Positions 1-12,423 of a stretch of 64,000 nucleotides of DNA are shown in pieces (within the stretch, counting starts at the first letter, position 1; every line of letters starts with the position of its first letter). Under the pieces are notes generated by a model. That model had not been told where the DNA came from. It saw nothing but the letters and a program-made list of their open reading frames with translations, and searched no databases. A program made the translations under genes and the position numbers. The stretch is from Oceanobacillus sp. FSL K6-2867 (GTDB lineage: Bacteria; Bacillota; Bacilli; Bacillales; Amphibacillaceae): positions 310,001-374,000 of the forward strand of contig NZ_CP150144.1 in NCBI RefSeq assembly GCF_037963145.1. The letters are read 5' to 3'.

Positions 1-3000
1 AAGAGAACATCACCAACAAATATTTCCGGTTCCGATTTGCTTAAAATTTGTACAGATTGTACATATGTTTTCTTCAAGTTCATAATCACAGCATCATCAA
101 GACTTGCTAATGCACTGCCGTCTTTCTTAAGCAACTCAATTACATGCTCCAATTCCAATGGCTTCTCCCCAAGACTTTCGGGATCATACCCTCCTAAGGC
201 AAGTAAAGCAATCTGCGCTTCTGATTCGTCAGGCATATTGTTTATTGGGAGAAAATGATTTGGATATGCATCCAGCATAGCTACAAGTGCGACTTTATCT
301 CCTTGTTGTTGAAGTTTTGCTGCCATTGTCTGAATAACATTTCCACCTAGTGACCATCCAATCAAATGATAAGGACCTTCAGGCTGAACAGTTTTTATCT
401 GCTCAATATAATCCGCCGCCATTTCATCCAAAGACTTCGGATAGTTGCCTGGCTCCGAAATTCCTCGTGCCTGCAAGCCGTATATCGGAAAATCCTTCCT
501 TAATGCTTTGATCAGCCCCGCATAGCACCAACTAAGCCCTCCTGCAGGATGCACGCAAAATATCGGTGGAAGACTACCGCTTCTACGCAGTGGTAACAAC
601 ACGTTAAGTGCACTTTGATCATCACCAATTTCCAATCGTTCAGCAAGCCCTGCAACAGTCGGAGATTCAAAGAGATTACCAATACTAAGCTCTATACCGA
701 ACGTTTCTTTAATTCGCGTCATCAACTGTACAGCGAGCAGAGAATGACCACCAAGATGGAAAAATTCATCATCGATCCCTACGTATGGCACTTCAAGTAC
801 TTCCATAAATAGGTTACAAAGGACTTCTTCTTGTGGTGTTCTTGGCCCACGTCCAGTCATTTCTACTGCATAGTCAGGTTGAGGTAATGCCTTGTAATCG
901 AGTTTTCCATTAGGTGTTAATGGAAATTCGTCGATCACTACAAACGCTGATGGAACCATATAATCAGGCAAACGTTTTGCAACCCAATGCCGTAAATCAA
1001 CACGCTCTCCATTTTCGCTTCTCTCTAAGTCAACATAAGCTATAAGCCGTTGATCACCCGGTTGATCTTCCCTGCTTATCACGGTTGCTTGCTCTACTTG
1101 AGGATGTTCAGAAAGCACATGTTCAATCTCTCCTAATTCAATTCTGAATCCTCTTATTTTAACCTGCTGGTCGGCTCTGCCTAAATAGTCCAGGACCCCG
1201 TAATCTTTCCAACAAGCTAAATCCCCGGTGCGGTACATTCTTGCACCCCTTTCCCCATAGGGGTTTGCGACAAAGCGACCTGCAGTTAATTCAGGACGCC
1301 CAAAATAACCTCTTGCTAATCCAGGACCGGATACATATAACTCTCCAACGACACCTAATGGAACCGGCTGAAGAAAATTATCCAGTACAAATACATCAAG
1401 ATCAGGTATTCCTTGGCCAATAATACTGGCTGCCTTTGCGGAAAGAGTTCTCTTGCTTAGTTCCATGTAAGTAACATGAACGGTTGTTTCTGTAATACCA
1501 TACATATTGATTAGTTTCGGTGCATCATCAGCATGTCTTTCATACCACTCTTCTAATCGACTTAATTCGAGTGCTTCCCCTCCAAAAATGACATACCTGA
1601 GTGATAGGTTCTGACCAATCACCTCCTGTTCTCGATCAGCTTGCATTAACTGATAAAATGCAGAAGGTGTCTGATTTAATACGGTAACTCCTTCTTGAGC
1701 AAGTAACTTCAGAAAATCAGCAGGCGAACGGCTAATCGTGTGTGGTACAATAACAAGACGACCACCATACAATAGAGCACCCCACATTTCCCAAACAGAA
1801 AAGTCAAATGCATAAGAGTGAAACAGCGTCCATACATCATCGGCTCTAAATTGGAACCATTGATCAGTTGCCGTAAGCAAACGATGAACATTTTGGTGTG
1901 GAATAACAACGCCTTTCGGAAGCCCAGTTGAGCCGGAAGTATAAATAATATAAGCTGGATGAAGCGGCATCAACGGCTGCACTCGTTCATGATCTGTCGG
2001 ATTTGTATCCTTCTTTTTATTTAACTCTTCCATTATTTCCTTTTTGTCCAAGATAATACTTGAGGTTATATCCGTTTCCGGAAGTTTATCCGCGTATGCT
2101 TCATTCGTAATAATAAACACTGGCTTTACATCTTCCAGCATAAAGGCGATACGTTCACTTGGATAATTCGGATCGAGTGGCACATATCCTGCACCTGCCT
2201 TTAGTATCCCTAACAAACCAATTATCATTTCAAATGACCTTGGCAGAGCAAGTGCGACAAAATGTTCTGGACCAACACCTGCATCCATTAATAGATGGGC
2301 AAGCTGGTTTGCTTTTTGATTCAGTGTTCTGTAACTCATTTTTTCGTTTTCAATTACAAGTGCAATATTTTCTGGATGAAGCATCGCTTGTTTTTCAAAT
2401 AGCGATGGCAAGGACAGCTCTTGCATATCTTCATTCATACTTCCAGGTGTAAGCAGCTTTTGCTTTTCTTCCTGTTCCAATATTTCGAGACGGCCAATTG
2501 GTTGTTCCTGATCCTTCACAGCTGATTCTAATAACTGAATAAGCCGCCTTACCATCAATCTGATAGTTTCTTCCGTAAAAAGGTCCGTGCTATATTCCAG
2601 GAAAGCCTCTAAACCCTCAGCATTCCCAATATCAGTAAAACGTTCACGAAACTCTAACGTAAAATCGAACTTAGCTGCTCCTACACTATAAATCGATAAA
2701 TCAGTCTCTAAATCAGGTAATTCAAGATCTGGATCTGGTGTATTTTGTAATGCGAGCATAATTTGAAATAACGGATGCTTTGACCTGGAACGAACCGGAT
2801 TTAGTACCTCTACTAATCTTTCAAACGGTAAATCTTGATTTTCATAAGCATTGATATTAACCTTTCTCACTCTGTCCAGCAATTCCCGGAAGCTTGGATT
2901 ACCGGATGTGTCTGTACGCAATACCAATGTGTTTATAAATAAACCAACAAGATTTGTTAGAGCATCATCATTTCTTCCCGCTACAGGGCTTCCTAAAGGT

Positions 3001-6000
3001 ATATCAGTTCCCGCTCCTAGTCTAGTCAGCAATGCTGTAAGCCCTGCTTGTAATGTCATAAATAAGCTGACTCCGTTTTTGGAAGAGATATCCAGCAACT
3101 GCTGATGCAGTTTCGGCCGAATTGTAAAATGGTATGTCTCCCCCTGATAACTTGACTCCAATGGGCGAGGATAATCTGTCGGTAATTCCAGCTGTTCAGG
3201 CAAATCTGCTAATGTTTTCTGCCAGTATGCAAGCTGTTCATCAGCTAAAGAATTGGTATCCTGCTTTATATCCAGCATTTCTTCTTGCCACAGCGCATAG
3301 TCTGTATACTGGACAGGTAATGCTGTCCAGTTTGGAGCTTCACCTTGACAACGACTGATATATGCCTGCTTTAAATCCTCTGTTAAAGGTGTCAGCGACC
3401 AGCCATCACCCACAATGTGATGCAGTAATAGGACAAGCACATACTTATCCGTTTCTACTTCAAAAAGCTCAACGCGAAATGCCGGCTCCTCTGACAAGTT
3501 AAAACAATATCTTACAGCTTTATTCAATTGATCATTTAATCTTCCTTTTTCAATTTGATGCACATGCAATACAGGTTTGGTCGCTTCTTTGTCTAATATA
3601 AGCTGCTGGGCAGCACCTGCTTGTTCGGGGAAAATTGTTCTTAATGATTGATGTCGTTCAACCACATCAATCAGAGCATCCTGTAATGCAGCGCAATCCA
3701 ATTTTCCTTTTAAATGAACGACAACTGGGATATTATAAGTAGGGCTAGGTCCTTCCAGCTGGTAAAGGAACCATAAACGACGCTGCGCGAATGATAACGG
3801 AATTATTTCTCGTACTCCTGACTTCTCAATAGGGGGTCTCACTTGCTTCCCCTTGTCCAACTGCTTAACAAGAGCAGCAACAGTTGGACTCTCGAAAATT
3901 TTTCCAATACCAATCTCAACTTCAAAAACTTCACGAATTTTACTAACTAACTGAGCAGCAAGCAGCGAATGTCCACCAAGATCAAAGAAACTATCATCAA
4001 TTCCTGTATGCAGCACACCAAGAACTTGTTTATATAAATCACATAATATTTCTTCTTGCGGAGTTCTTGGTTCTCGGCTATGCTCACCTTTGATAATATC
4101 CGGTTCCGGTAACGCTTTCCGATCTATTTTCTTATTGGGCGTTAGCGGGAAAGCGTCTAATATAACAAATGCGGAAGGGACCATATGGGCAGGCAGCTTA
4201 TTTCGAGCAGATTGGCGAAGTTCTGTTAGATTAATTTCTTCCCCTGTCTCTGGTACAAGATAAGCAATCAGCCGTTTATCTCCCAGCTGATCCTCCCTAA
4301 CGACAGCTACTACTTGACTAACAGTAGCGTCTTTTGCAAGAAATCCTTCAATTTCTCCAAGCTCTATTCTGAAACCTCTAATTTTAATCTGATGATCTGA
4401 TCTGCCTATATATTCAAGCCTGCCATCCGCTCTCCAGCGGACAACATCGCCAGTTCTATACATTCGATCTCCGGATGAACCAAATGGGTTGGCAATGAAG
4501 CTTGTCGCAGTTAAATCAGGTCTATTAAAATATCCCCGTGCCAGCCCTCTTCCAGCTATATATAAATCTCCCCTCATTCCTGGGGGGACGGGCTGTAAAC
4601 TGGAATCCAGCACAAAGACCTGTGTATTTCCAATAGGATTTCCAATGGAAGGGATTCCTGTTTGCTTCGGATCAACGTTCATCGCTGTAGACCATATCGT
4701 TGTTTCTGTTGGCCCATAAAGATTTGTTACTTCACAATTAATTTTACTAAGTGCTTCTGCCAAATTAGCTGTAAGTGCCTCACCACCTACAAGCACCCGC
4801 AGTCCCCGGATTTTTTGCGGGAATGACGAAACGAGGGCATGCCAATGAGTTGGTGTTGCCTGCATGACAGAAATACTATTTTCTTCAATTATATGCGCTA
4901 ATGAAGCGGGATCTTTAACTACTTCTTTTTCTGCAATAACACAGCTTGATCCACTAATAAGCGGAAGAAAGATTTCCAGTGCCGATATGTCAAAAGCGAT
5001 TGTTGTAACAGCTAAAAGTCGATCCTCTTCCCCTAATTTAAATCTGTTTTGCATCGAAAGAAGAAAGTTCATCAAGGCGCCAGCAGTAACAACAACACCT
5101 TTTGGCCGACCAGTTGAACCAGACGTATAAATCATATATGCTGGACGCTGAGGTGCTATTGGTACGCATAGAAATTCAGTATTAGCATAGGCAGCTAACC
5201 TTTCTTGAACAGCTAAATCATCCAGTACAAGATTTGGAACTTCACTTTCCGGCAAATCACACTCTATTGACTGATGTGTAAGTATACACACAGGCTTTGC
5301 ATCATGCAGCATATATGCAATTCGATCAGATGGGTAATCCGGATCAATCGGTAGGTAGGCTGCTCCTGTTTTTAGAACAGCTAACACGGCAATAACCATA
5401 TCTTCTGATCGCGGAAGTGCTAATACAGCAAATTTCTCAGGTCCCAGCCCATGTTCCTTTAGTAAGTGGGCAAGCCGATTAACTTGCTCATTCAACGCAG
5501 AATACGTAAGCGTCTTTTCATTAAATTTCAACGCCTGAGCCTTCGGTGTTGATATCACCTGTCTTACGAACATTTCCTGTACAGTTGCGGGCACTTGCTC
5601 TTGCGATGTATCATTCCATCTGTATAAAACATTGTCTTTTTCCTCTTGTAAAAGGACATCCATTTCCGCAACGTTTACGTCTGCTTTTGTCACTGCAATC
5701 CTTTCTATTACATGTAAAATTCGTTTGAGATGAAGTTCTGTTTCCTGTTCAGTATAAATATCAGCATTCGCGTTAAGATCAATTCTCAGCCCTTTACCAT
5801 CACGCTGATTATAAATATTTAGAGAAAGATCATCCACTGGCCCAGTATGAAGCTTATGCGTCTTCCCAATACTTCCAGCAAAATTTAATTCATAATCAAA
5901 TGGCATCATATTAATTTGCGGACCGAATAATCGTTGTTCTGCACCAACAAGCTTCAAATCTCGACGTAATGTTTCATGTCGGTAATTCTGATGCAAACGT

Positions 6001-6953
6001 ACTTCATGTATTTCTCGCCTTACTTGCCGCATTAGTTCTGAAAAAGTCATAGCAGGACGCACCGCAAGACGTAATGGCAGCAAATTCATCACCATGGCAG
6101 GCACCCTTACCGAAGAAGTGCCCATACGGCACATCATCGGTAAACAAAGGACAACATCTTCAGCACTAGTTAATCGATGCGTATAAACAGCAACAGCCGC
6201 AACAATTACTTCATACAAACTTCCTTTTGTGGCCAATTGTTTCAATTGATCCATTGAATCAATTGGCACATAGCCTGTCTGATAGATAATCTGGTTTGAT
6301 AATCGCGGAGAAGTGTCTGCAAAGCTTACTACTTCAGGTTGATCGTTAAAACGGTTCAACCAGAATTCGCGATCATGCACATATTTCTCTGAAGTAAGAT
6401 ATGCCTCATTTTCCTCTAACACATCTTGATATGACCCCAGTCTGTCTTCAGCAGAATGCTGGTATACAAGTGATGTATAAATCTGTGCAACTCGCTGTGC
6501 GATGAGTGCAAATCCATATGCATCCGCAGCAATATGGTGAATACGCTGATACCAGAAATACTTATCTGAATTCACCTTAAATAAAGCTTGCTCAAACAGT
6601 GAATCATGTGTCAGATCAATTGCTTCAGCAAAATCGGCCTTCATCCAGCTTTCAGCAGTTTGTCGCGGATTTTCCTCCTTGCTTACATCTATAAAGTGAA
6701 AAGAAAAATCTTTCTGCTCACGAACTTCCTGCCATGGTCCATCTTCATTCTCTCCAAATCTAGTATGTATCGAATCCGATTCTTGAATTGCCTGCCGCAA
6801 TGCTTTTTCAAAGTGTTCGAGCTGCAGACTTCCGTTAATCTCAACATATTCAGCCGTATTATAAACTGGATTTTCCGGTTCAAGCTGCTGTGCATACCAA
6901 ATACCAGCTTGGGCACCAGTCAATGTATGCTGCGCTACCATCGATTTAGGCAT
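1..6953 (-). CDS. dhbF: Dimodular nonribosomal peptide synthetase DhbF (3' end cut by window edge)
   Basis: Assembles the siderophore bacillibactin by condensing 2,3-dihydroxybenzoate (carried by DhbB), glycine and threonine, then trimerising and cyclising the product on its thioesterase. Domains read C-A-T-C-A-T-TE: C1 HHIAADA near residue 142; A1 [11 protein letters not shown] near 608; T1 LGGHSL near 993; C2 HHIVGDG near 1180; A2 [11 protein letters not shown] near 1671; T2 LGGHSL near 2068; TE GWSLGG near 2199. Residues lining the A1 pocket give DILQLGLIWK, a glycine code, and A2 gives DFWNIGMVHK, a threonine code. ATG at 6953 follows an AAGGAGG site, 18 bases after dhbB. About 2,317 codons are visible; B. 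subtilis DhbF has about 2,380 residues, so only the end of the TE domain is missing. Last gene of the Fur-controlled operon within the window. Confidence 0.96.
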   Translation of the reverse strand, partial: MPKSMVAQHTLTGAQAGIWYAQQLEPENPVYNTAEYVEINGSLQLEHFEKALRQAIQESDSIHTRFGENEDGPWQEVREQKDFSFHFIDVSKEENPRQTAESWMKADFAEAIDLTHDSLFEQALFKVNSDKYFWYQRIHHIAADAYGFALIAQRVAQIYTSLVYQHSAEDRLGSYQDVLEENEAYLTSEKYVHDREFWLNRFNDQPEVVSFADTSPRLSNQIIYQTGYVPIDSMDQLKQLATKGSLYEVIVAAVAVYTHRLTSAEDVVLCLPMMCRMGTSSVRVPAMVMNLLPLRLAVRPAMTFSELMRQVRREIHEVRLHQNYRHETLRRDLKLVGAEQRLFGPQINMMPFDYELNFAGSIGKTHKLHTGPVDDLSLNIYNQRDGKGLRIDLNANADIYTEQETELHLKRILHVIERIAVTKADVNVAEMDVLLQEEKDNVLYRWNDTSQEQVPATVQEMFVRQVISTPKAQALKFNEKTLTYSALNEQVNRLAHLLKEHGLGPEKFAVLALPRSEDMVIAVLAVLKTGAAYLPIDPDYPSDRIAYMLHDAKPVCILTHQSIECDLPESEVPNLVLDDLAVQERLAAYANTEFLCVPIAPQRPAYMIYTSGSTGRPKGVVVTAGALMNFLLSMQNRFKLGEEDRLLAVTTIAFDISALEIFLPLISGSSCVIAEKEVVKDPASLAHIIEENSISVMQATPTHWHALVSSFPQKIRGLRVLVGGEALTANLAEALSKINCEVTNLYGPTETTIWSTAMNVDPKQTGIPSIGNPIGNTQVFVLDSSLQPVPPGMRGDLYIAGRGLARGYFNRPDLTATSFIANPFGSSGDRMYRTGDVVRWRADGRLEYIGRSDHQIKIRGFRIELGEIEGFLAKDATVSQVVAVVREDQLGDKRLIAYLVPETGEEINLTELRQSARNKLPAHMVPSAFVILDAFPLTPNKKIDRKALPEPDIIKGEHSREPRTPQEEILCDLYKQVLGVLHTGIDDSFFDLGGHSLLAAQLVSKIREVFEVEIGIGKIFESPTVAALVKQLDKGKQVRPPIEKSGVREIIPLSFAQRRLWFLYQLEGPSPTYNIPVVVHLKGKLDCAALQDALIDVVERHQSLRTIFPEQAGAAQQLILDKEATKPVLHVHQIEKGRLNDQLNKAVRYCFNLSEEPAFRVELFEVETDKYVLVLLLHHIVGDGWSLTPLTEDLKQAYISRCQGEAPNWTALPVQYTDYALWQEEMLDIKQDTNSLADEQLAYWQKTLADLPEQLELPTDYPRPLESSYQGETYHFTIRPKLHQQLLDISSKNGVSLFMTLQAGLTALLTRLGAGTDIPLGSPVAGRNDDALTNLVGLFINTLVLRTDTSGNPSFRELLDRVRKVNINAYENQDLPFERLVEVLNPVRSRSKHPLFQIMLALQNTPDPDLELPDLETDLSIYSVGAAKFDFTLEFRERFTDIGNAEGLEAFLEYSTDLFTEETIRLMVRRLIQLLESAVKDQEQPIGRLEILEQEEKQKLLTPGSMNEDMQELSLPSLFEKQAMLHPENIALVIENEKMSYRTLNQKANQLAHLLMDAGVGPEHFVALALPRSFEMIIGLLGILKAGAGYVPLDPNYPSERIAFMLEDVKPVFIITNEAYADKLPETDITSSIILDKKEIMEELNKKKDTNPTDHERVQPLMPLHPAYIIYTSGSTGLPKGVVIPHQNVHRLLTATDQWFQFRADDVWTLFHSYAFDFSVWEMWGALLYGGRLVIVPHTISRSPADFLKLLAQEGVTVLNQTPSAFYQLMQADREQEVIGQNLSLRYVIFGGEALELSRLEEWYERHADDAPKLINMYGITETTVHVTYMELSKRTLSAKAASIIGQGIPDLDVFVLDNFLQPVPLGVVGELYVSGPGLARGYFGRPELTAGRFVANPYGERGARMYRTGDLACWKDYGVLDYLGRADQQVKIRGFRIELGEIEHVLSEHPQVEQATVISREDQPGDQRLIAYVDLERSENGERVDLRHWVAKRLPDYMVPSAFVVIDEFPLTPNGKLDYKALPQPDYAVEMTGRGPRTPQEEVLCNLFMEVLEVPYVGIDDEFFHLGGHSLLAVQLMTRIKETFGIELSIGNLFESPTVAGLAERLEIGDDQSALNVLLPLRRSGSLPPIFCVHPAGGLSWCYAGLIKALRKDFPIYGLQARGISEPGNYPKSLDEMAADYIEQIKTVQPEGPYHLIGWSLGGNVIQTMAAKLQQQGDKVALVAMLDAYPNHFLPINNMPDESEAQIALLALGGYDPESLGEKPLELEHVIELLKKDGSALASLDDAVIMNLKKTYVQSVQILSKSEPEIFVGDVL

Positions 6954-6971
6954 ACTTACAAACCTCCTTTT

Positions 6972-7883
6972 TTATACCTTGTCTTTTACTCTGTCTATTA
7001 AATTCCACCACGCTAATAAGTTACCCTTTTCTGCCAGCCTGATAAAGTTAACTTCTAATCCGTTTTGTCTCCATGTTTCAACCAAACTCATTAACCGTAT
7101 GGAATCAAGTCCTAAATCGAAAAGATCATCAGTATCTGAAAGTTCCTCAGCATCCAATTCCAGAAGTTCGGCAACTTGCTGGCGCATAGATTCAAAAGTA
7201 AATGATTCTGTCATTCGTGTTTCCTCCTTTTTATTCTCGCGCCCACTCACTTGCAATTCTCTCAGCATATCAGCAGTAGAAGTTATAGCTGCACATCGTT
7301 TTACTGCATATTCGATTGCCATTTTATGCTCATCCAATGAAAAATCTGCAACTGCATCAGCAACAAAGAAAGGCTGTATATCATACATAAATGCTTCAGC
7401 TGCAGTTAGAAGACACCCAATATGCGCATAAACACCACAAATAATTAATTGGTCACGCCCTTGTTTCTGTATAATATCCAGAAAGTCTGATCTTTTAAAT
7501 GCACTGTAACGCCATTTTGTAAGCATCACATCATTCTTCTCGGGTGTGAGTGCATCAATAATGCTAGTCTGCGTTGGGTCATCCGAAAGCCCTTCACCCC
7601 AGAAGTCTGTTAAAAGTGCCCTATCCTTAGGGTTCTGATCGCCAGGCTGTGCTGTATAAACAACTGGAATGGATTGTTTTTTACATTGTGCTTTTAATAA
7701 TTCAATATGATGTACCAGCTCAGTTACCGGTGATTGACCTCTGTTATAAAAATTTAAAAAGTAATTCTGCATATCATGAATAAGCAAGACAGCCCGGTCT
7801 GGGTTCACCTGCCATGAAACTTTATTTTCTGGAAAATCTGATACATTCGGCATTGGATAAGATAGAATCTTAGGAATACCCAT
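6972..7883 (-). CDS. dhbB: Isochorismatase / aryl carrier protein DhbB
   Basis: Bifunctional 303-residue protein. The N-terminal isochorismatase hydrolyses isochorismate to 2,3-dihydro-2,3-dihydroxybenzoate and pyruvate. The C-terminal aryl carrier domain carries the activated dihydroxybenzoate to DhbF. Visible motifs are AVLLIHDMQNYF (catalytic Asp), LTKWRYSAF and GVYAHIGCL in the hydrolase half, and FDLGLDSIRLM, whose Ser takes the phosphopantetheine arm, near the C-terminus. An in-frame ATG lies three codons upstream, but ATG 7883 follows AGAGGAAG with better spacing and aligns with the short N-terminus of B. subtilis DhbB. It lies 30 bases after dhbE and 18 before dhbF. Confidence 0.95.
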   Translation of the reverse strand: MGIPKILSYPMPNVSDFPENKVSWQVNPDRAVLLIHDMQNYFLNFYNRGQSPVTELVHHIELLKAQCKKQSIPVVYTAQPGDQNPKDRALLTDFWGEGLSDDPTQTSIIDALTPEKNDVMLTKWRYSAFKRSDFLDIIQKQGRDQLIICGVYAHIGCLLTAAEAFMYDIQPFFVADAVADFSLDEHKMAIEYAVKRCAAITSTADMLRELQVSGRENKKEETRMTESFTFESMRQQVAELLELDAEELSDTDDLFDLGLDSIRLMSLVETWRQNGLEVNFIRLAEKGNLLAWWNLIDRVKDKV

Positions 7884-7913
7884 TAAAAACACTTCCTCTC
7901 ATAATTTTTGATT

Positions 7914-9527
7914 TTATATATTTGCTAGTTTTTCAGTAATCATCTTGCGCAGAGCTTTTTTACTGACTTTCCCAAAAGGTGTTTGCGGAAAGGAATTAAC
8001 GATCTCGATTCGATCAGGAATTTTATAAGTTGCAATCCCTGTCTTTTGCAGAAACGCCTTTATTTCAGCGGCAGACGGTGTTTGCTTAAAAGGGATAATA
8101 AATGCACAAGACCGCTCACCAAGAAATTTATCTGGCATGGAGACAATCGCGACATCTAATACATGATGATGTGCAATCAGATGATCTTCCACTTCTTCTG
8201 CTGCTATTTTTTCACCACCACGGTTAATTTGATCTTTGACACGGCCTTCCATAACGATATATCCTGCTTCATTTAAACTCACTAAATCCCCTGTACGGTA
8301 AAATCCATCGGAAGTAAATGCTTTTGCATTATGTTGATCTGCTTTATAATATCCCCGAATTGTATATGGTCCACGGGTTAACAATTCTCCGGCTTCTCCT
8401 TGTGCTACTTCACGATCTTCTTCGTCAACAATCCGGATTTCATCGTAAGAGGACATCGGGCGCCCTTGGGTATGGATGACAATTTCATCTGGGTCATCTA
8501 ATCTGGTATAATTCACTAAACCTTCAGCCATCCCGTATACCTGCTGCAATTTGCAATCAAATGCTGGCTGTATCCTTCTAGCAGTTTCTGAACTGAAATG
8601 TGCACCACCTACTTGAATAACCTGAAGACTGGAGAAATCGTATGAACGTGTCTTGACAGCTTCCAGCCAAATAATTGCTAGTGGCGGCACCAATGCTGTA
8701 ATACTTACTTTCTCCTTTTCAATCAGTGGAAAGGCTTCATCCGGACTCGGACCAGAGGAAAGAACAATCCTGGCTCCAGCATAAAGTGCTCCAAGCACTC
8801 CCGGTGAACTTAACGGATAATTATGCGCAATCGGCAAAACAGCCAAATAGACGCTCTTCTCGTTTAGCTCACATATTTCATTGCTCCTGCGTAAGCTGTA
8901 AATATATTCGTCATGTGTTCTCGGTATCAGTTTAGAAAGTCCTGTACTTCCTCCTGAAAGCTGTAGAAATGCAAAGTCACTAGGTGATACTTCAGGCTGT
9001 ATATAATTATCATCGATATATAAATCGGTTAATTTCATAAAATCCTCTGATTCACCAAGTGTAATAACATGCTGTAAGGAAGGTGTATTCTCACGTACTT
9101 CCTGAGCCATTTCCAGATAGTTATAGCCATTAAAATGATCTGGCATAATATACGCCTTCGCTTCCGAAAATGCGCAGAAATATTGGATCTCACTATATCG
9201 ATGCGACGGAAGTGAAAACACTGGTAATACACCCAGCCTGAACAATGCAAAACAAACCTCAAAAAATGCAATTGTATTTGGTAATTGAACGACAACACGG
9301 TCTTCTTTTTTTAATCCTATCCGCTGAAAACCTGCAGCTAATTGATCTACTCTCTCATCTAATGTTTTATAGCTCACATGCTCTTCACCATACGTTAAAG
9401 CAATCTTCTCACTATACATAGCCGCTCTATCACGCAATATCTGCCCAAATGTTTCCCCCCGCCAGCAACCTGTTTCACGGTAAAATGCGGCAATTTCATG
9501 GGGCCAAGGTTGACATCCATCTAACAA
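7914..9527 (-). CDS. dhbE: 2,3-dihydroxybenzoate-AMP ligase DhbE
   Basis: Stand-alone adenylation enzyme. It activates 2,3-dihydroxybenzoate with ATP and loads it onto the carrier domain of DhbB. Motifs of the adenylate-forming superfamily are present: [54 protein letters not shown] and the C-terminal [10 protein letters not shown] lysine. The product is 537 residues when started at TTG 9527. I prefer this over the ATG seven codons upstream because GGGAGG precedes TTG by 7 bases and the resulting N-terminus (LLDGCQPWP) aligns with B. subtilis DhbE (MLKGFTPWP). Third gene of the dhb operon, 49 bases after dhbC. Confidence 0.95.
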   Translation of the reverse strand: MLDGCQPWPHEIAAFYRETGCWRGETFGQILRDRAAMYSEKIALTYGEEHVSYKTLDERVDQLAAGFQRIGLKKEDRVVVQLPNTIAFFEVCFALFRLGVLPVFSLPSHRYSEIQYFCAFSEAKAYIMPDHFNGYNYLEMAQEVRENTPSLQHVITLGESEDFMKLTDLYIDDNYIQPEVSPSDFAFLQLSGGSTGLSKLIPRTHDEYIYSLRRSNEICELNEKSVYLAVLPIAHNYPLSSPGVLGALYAGARIVLSSGPSPDEAFPLIEKEKVSITALVPPLAIIWLEAVKTRSYDFSSLQVIQVGGAHFSSETARRIQPAFDCKLQQVYGMAEGLVNYTRLDDPDEIVIHTQGRPMSSYDEIRIVDEEDREVAQGEAGELLTRGPYTIRGYYKADQHNAKAFTSDGFYRTGDLVSLNEAGYIVMEGRVKDQINRGGEKIAAEEVEDHLIAHHHVLDVAIVSMPDKFLGERSCAFIIPFKQTPSAAEIKAFLQKTGIATYKIPDRIEIVNSFPQTPFGKVSKKALRKMITEKLANI

Positions 9528-9576
9528 AATAGTTTCCTCCCTGCTCATTCGTTTATAGTTTCCTGCAAAACTTCTA

Positions 9577-10785
9577 TCAGTCTTTTATACCAATTGCCTG
9601 GAGCATCGTTCGGAACTTAGCTGAAGTCTCGTTCAATTCTTCTTCTGCTTTTGAACCAGCTACCACTCCCGCACCAGCAAACAGCCGTATAGAACGTTCC
9701 TTTACTTCAGCACAGCGAATTGTTACAATCCATTCTCCATCCCCGTTTTCATCACACCAACCGACCATTCCGGTAAAGAGACCTCGGTCAAATGGCTCTA
9801 TCTCATAGATAGCTTCACGAGCTAATGCTGTTGGATAACCACAAACAGCTGGTGTCGGATGCAGTGCAATAGCCAGCTCTAACGAAGATGTTTCTAGCTG
9901 TTTTAAAGTTCCACGTATCTCTGTCGAAAGATGCCACATTGCTTCTGTCTTCACTAAAGACGGTGACTCTGGCACTTCGATTGTTTCACAGAAAGGAGCC
10001 AGTGCTTCCTTCACCATGTCAACAACGACAGCATGCTCATATAAGTCTTTTTCCGAATCCAGCAGCTCCTTAGCCCGCCTTTGATCTTCCATTAAATCAT
10101 CACTGCGAGGACGGGAACCTGCAAGGGGATTTGCAAATACAGTATGTCCGCATTTGGATACAAGCAGTTCTGGGCTGGCACCAACCAGTGTACGTTTACC
10201 TTTAGATTCCTTTTGTTTGCCTGACGGTTTTTCATCCGTTAAATCGACTGCAAATGTATACCCTTGCTTATTATGTAGCGCTAGATTTCTTAAAAGCTGG
10301 CTAACATCAACCTGCTCCCCTGTGCTAAAATGCAAAGCCCTGGAAACAACAATCTTGTCGATATGTCCTGTTGCGATCCTTTCCAACCCCTGGTTAACAC
10401 CATTCATATATTCCTCTGGTTCTGGTATAGGCTGCATTTCATATGGATACATGTCGGACAAAGATTCCTGCTGTTCTTCGTCTATATTTAAAGGCTCAGA
10501 AACATCCACTTTCTCAGGAATGATTATTTCCGAATCTTCCGAGTAATCAAAAGGTACTGCTCCCACAGCAACAGGATAAGGGTGTCCAGCCTGCTTCGCC
10601 TGATAGAGGGCAGCCTCTACACGTGATGGCAAACTAAAAAGCTGGTTCTCCGCTTCCTTTGCCTTCTCAATAACGGAAAATATCCCTTTCCCTATCATCG
10701 TTTGATTTGGCGATGCTAGGAAGAAATCTCCTGCTACATACTCATCTAGCATCGATTTTTGTTTTGCAACACTTGTTTTACTCAC
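9577..10785 (-). CDS. dhbC: Isochorismate synthase DhbC
   Basis: Converts chorismate to isochorismate, the committed step toward 2,3-dihydroxybenzoate. The 402-residue product has the chorismate-binding fold signatures [39 protein letters not shown] and [13 protein letters not shown], the last two around the Mg and chorismate site. Length fits the family (about 400). The start is GTG at 10785 behind GGAGGAGG. It lies 21 bases downstream of dhbA in the same operon. A role in menaquinone synthesis (MenF) is the alternative for this family, but the dhb neighbours decide for siderophore synthesis. Confidence 0.95.
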   Translation of the reverse strand: MSKTSVAKQKSMLDEYVAGDFFLASPNQTMIGKGIFSVIEKAKEAENQLFSLPSRVEAALYQAKQAGHPYPVAVGAVPFDYSEDSEIIIPEKVDVSEPLNIDEEQQESLSDMYPYEMQPIPEPEEYMNGVNQGLERIATGHIDKIVVSRALHFSTGEQVDVSQLLRNLALHNKQGYTFAVDLTDEKPSGKQKESKGKRTLVGASPELLVSKCGHTVFANPLAGSRPRSDDLMEDQRRAKELLDSEKDLYEHAVVVDMVKEALAPFCETIEVPESPSLVKTEAMWHLSTEIRGTLKQLETSSLELAIALHPTPAVCGYPTALAREAIYEIEPFDRGLFTGMVGWCDENGDGEWIVTIRCAEVKERSIRLFAGAGVVAGSKAEEELNETSAKFRTMLQAIGIKD

Positions 10786-10806
10786 TTTATGATTACCTCC
10801 TCCATG

Positions 10807-11592
10807 TTATATGCCTAAAGTCGCTCCTCCATCGATAACCATATCGTGCATGGTTATATGGGATGCATGATCGGAAACTAAAAATAGTACCGTTTCAGCA
10901 ATATCTTTTGGTTTGCCTAGCTTACCCAGAGGAATCCCAATTCGGTATGTCTCAGGTTCTCCTTCTATCGTTTTTTGGGCACCTTGCTCATCTTTCCAAA
11001 GCCTTCTCAACATGCTTGTTTCCGTAGATCCGGGAGAAATAACATTACAGCGAATGTTATATCGTGCAAGCTCCAGTCCCATACATTTTGTAAACATCGT
11101 TGCTGCCGCTTTAGAAGCCCCATACGCAGCCATTGTCATTCTTGGCATATGGGCTGCATTAGAGCTTACCGTAATAATGGCTCCACTTTTACGAGGTATC
11201 ATCCGTCTGGAAACGGAGCTCGATACGTGAAACACACCGGCAGCATTAACAGCAAAACTTGCATTCCAATCTTCTTTATCTAACACATCGACCTCTCCTA
11301 ATCGCAGCATACCAGCTGCATTTACTAGAATCTCGATAGGGCCGATATCGGATTCAATTGAAGCGACAACTTCCTCAACAACATCTAAATTACTGATATC
11401 TATTGAAAAATCTGCAGCCTGATAGCCTTTATCCTGCCATTCTTTTACGCACTTTTTCAGTACGTGACTATCTGTATCGATTGCCGCAATTACTGCACCA
11501 TTCTCAGCAAGCTTCTCGGAGATGATTTGTCCCATACCCCCTGCTGCCCCAGTAACGACAGCGATTTTCCCTTTGATTTCACTCACTTTCAT
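10807..11592 (-). CDS. dhbA: 2,3-dihydro-2,3-dihydroxybenzoate dehydrogenase DhbA
   Basis: NAD-dependent short-chain dehydrogenase that oxidises dihydro-dihydroxybenzoate to 2,3-dihydroxybenzoate, the last step before activation by DhbE. The 261-residue protein shows the cofactor motif TGAAGGMG (14-21), NAAG (91-94), the catalytic Ser near 143 (TVSSNAAH) and YGASK (Tyr157, Lys161). ATG 11592 follows GGAAGGA. It is the first gene of dhbACEBF; the Fur box begins 43 bases upstream of its start codon, so iron repression of the whole operon is the expected regulation. Confidence 0.95.
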   Translation of the reverse strand: MKVSEIKGKIAVVTGAAGGMGQIISEKLAENGAVIAAIDTDSHVLKKCVKEWQDKGYQAADFSIDISNLDVVEEVVASIESDIGPIEILVNAAGMLRLGEVDVLDKEDWNASFAVNAAGVFHVSSSVSRRMIPRKSGAIITVSSNAAHMPRMTMAAYGASKAAATMFTKCMGLELARYNIRCNVISPGSTETSMLRRLWKDEQGAQKTIEGEPETYRIGIPLGKLGKPKDIAETVLFLVSDHASHITMHDMVIDGGATLGI

Positions 11593-11634
11593 AGCACCAT
11601 TCCTTCCATGGATAATTATGGGTAAAATATCAAT

Positions 11635-11649
11635 TGATAATGATTATCA
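11635..11649. promoter_or_regulatory. Fur box of the dhb operon (perfect 7-1-7)
   Basis: TGATAATgATTATCA is an exact 7-1-7 Fur box. The match extends outward, with a second overlapping copy of the half-site ending at 11656, giving about 23 bases of near-perfect dyad. It lies just upstream of dhbA and overlaps the likely promoter, so Fe-Fur should repress dhbACEBF when iron is plentiful. Confidence 0.93.
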
Positions 11650-11875
11650 TTATCAATGTTGTCACCAATCATATATGCTATTCATGAGAAAATCAACTTT
11701 ATTTCTTCATTTTTTATTAATTGGTAATTTCGGACTACACCTGCATTTTTTAAGAAAAAATACATATATTTTTTTGTTCATCAATTTTAAAAACGCAAAG
11801 TACGGAACTATTTAAGTAACATTCTACGCGTCATTAGCTATACAAAAGTTTGTAAGATAGTTATACGAACACAAT

Positions 11876-11890
11876 TGAAAATGATTATCA
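11876..11890. promoter_or_regulatory. Second Fur box, 1 mismatch, no adjacent gene
   Basis: TGAAAATgATTATCA matches the 7-1-7 consensus at 14 of 15 positions and is followed by an extra half-site (gTATCA). It lies about 240 bases upstream of the first box and about 530 bases before ytoQ. No credible ORF begins next to it. It may serve a second distal dhb promoter, or be left over from a lost gene. Confidence 0.65.
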
Positions 11891-12423
11891 GTATCAATTA
11901 AAGATATATGTTATTCCTGTAAAAATAAAAAATCAAGTGTTTTTCTGTAGTTTTTATTATTTACTCTTCTATTCCTATTGCTAAAGTAGCACTTTATTTT
12001 TTTAATACTATAAAGGTCTTTTATTTTCCTATAAGTAAAAAAGATTATATAGGATGTTACAAAACAGTATTTAGACATAGATCATTGTCTTTTTTAGTAG
12101 TTAAGGACTTATTAAGAAAAATGCTGAAATTCCCATTTTGTTGTTGACGCTAACCAGGGTAGCGTAAATTTCCTTGGATCGCATAATATATTATTATCTT
12201 GTTGACTAGGCTTGGGTGCTGACAGAAAAAAAGAACACTATTCCTATCGTGTTATGTGAGGGAAAGTCTGGCAACAACTTTAACTTTTTGCTTGACTAGG
12301 CTATTCTATATTTAAAAGATTCAAATACAATCTGAGAAATCATATATCGACACCTATTTCTTTGCAATCAGTCTAAAATTCGTTAGTATTAATTGTAGAA
12401 TCAATCTATTGGAGGGAATATAA

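Larger units (their letters stand above)
11593..12423. other. Intergenic region dhbA-ytoQ (830 bp)
   Basis: Very AT-rich. It holds the two Fur boxes, a dyad ACGCTA-accaggg-TAGCGT at 12147-12165 directly after TTG, and an 11-base direct repeat TTGACTAGGCT at 12202 and 12292 (90 bases apart). The TTGACT parts could act as -35 boxes toward ytoQ, but I see no good -10 element at 17 bases. No gene is supported here. Confidence 0.6.

Noticed and set aside
9527..9548. Upstream ATG start for dhbE
   Set aside because: TTG 9527 has the better-spaced GGGAGG and aligns with the known DhbE N-terminus.
11522..11815. Plus-strand ORF covering the dhbA start and the Fur box
   Set aside because: Runs antisense through dhbA and the operator, no ribosome-binding site.
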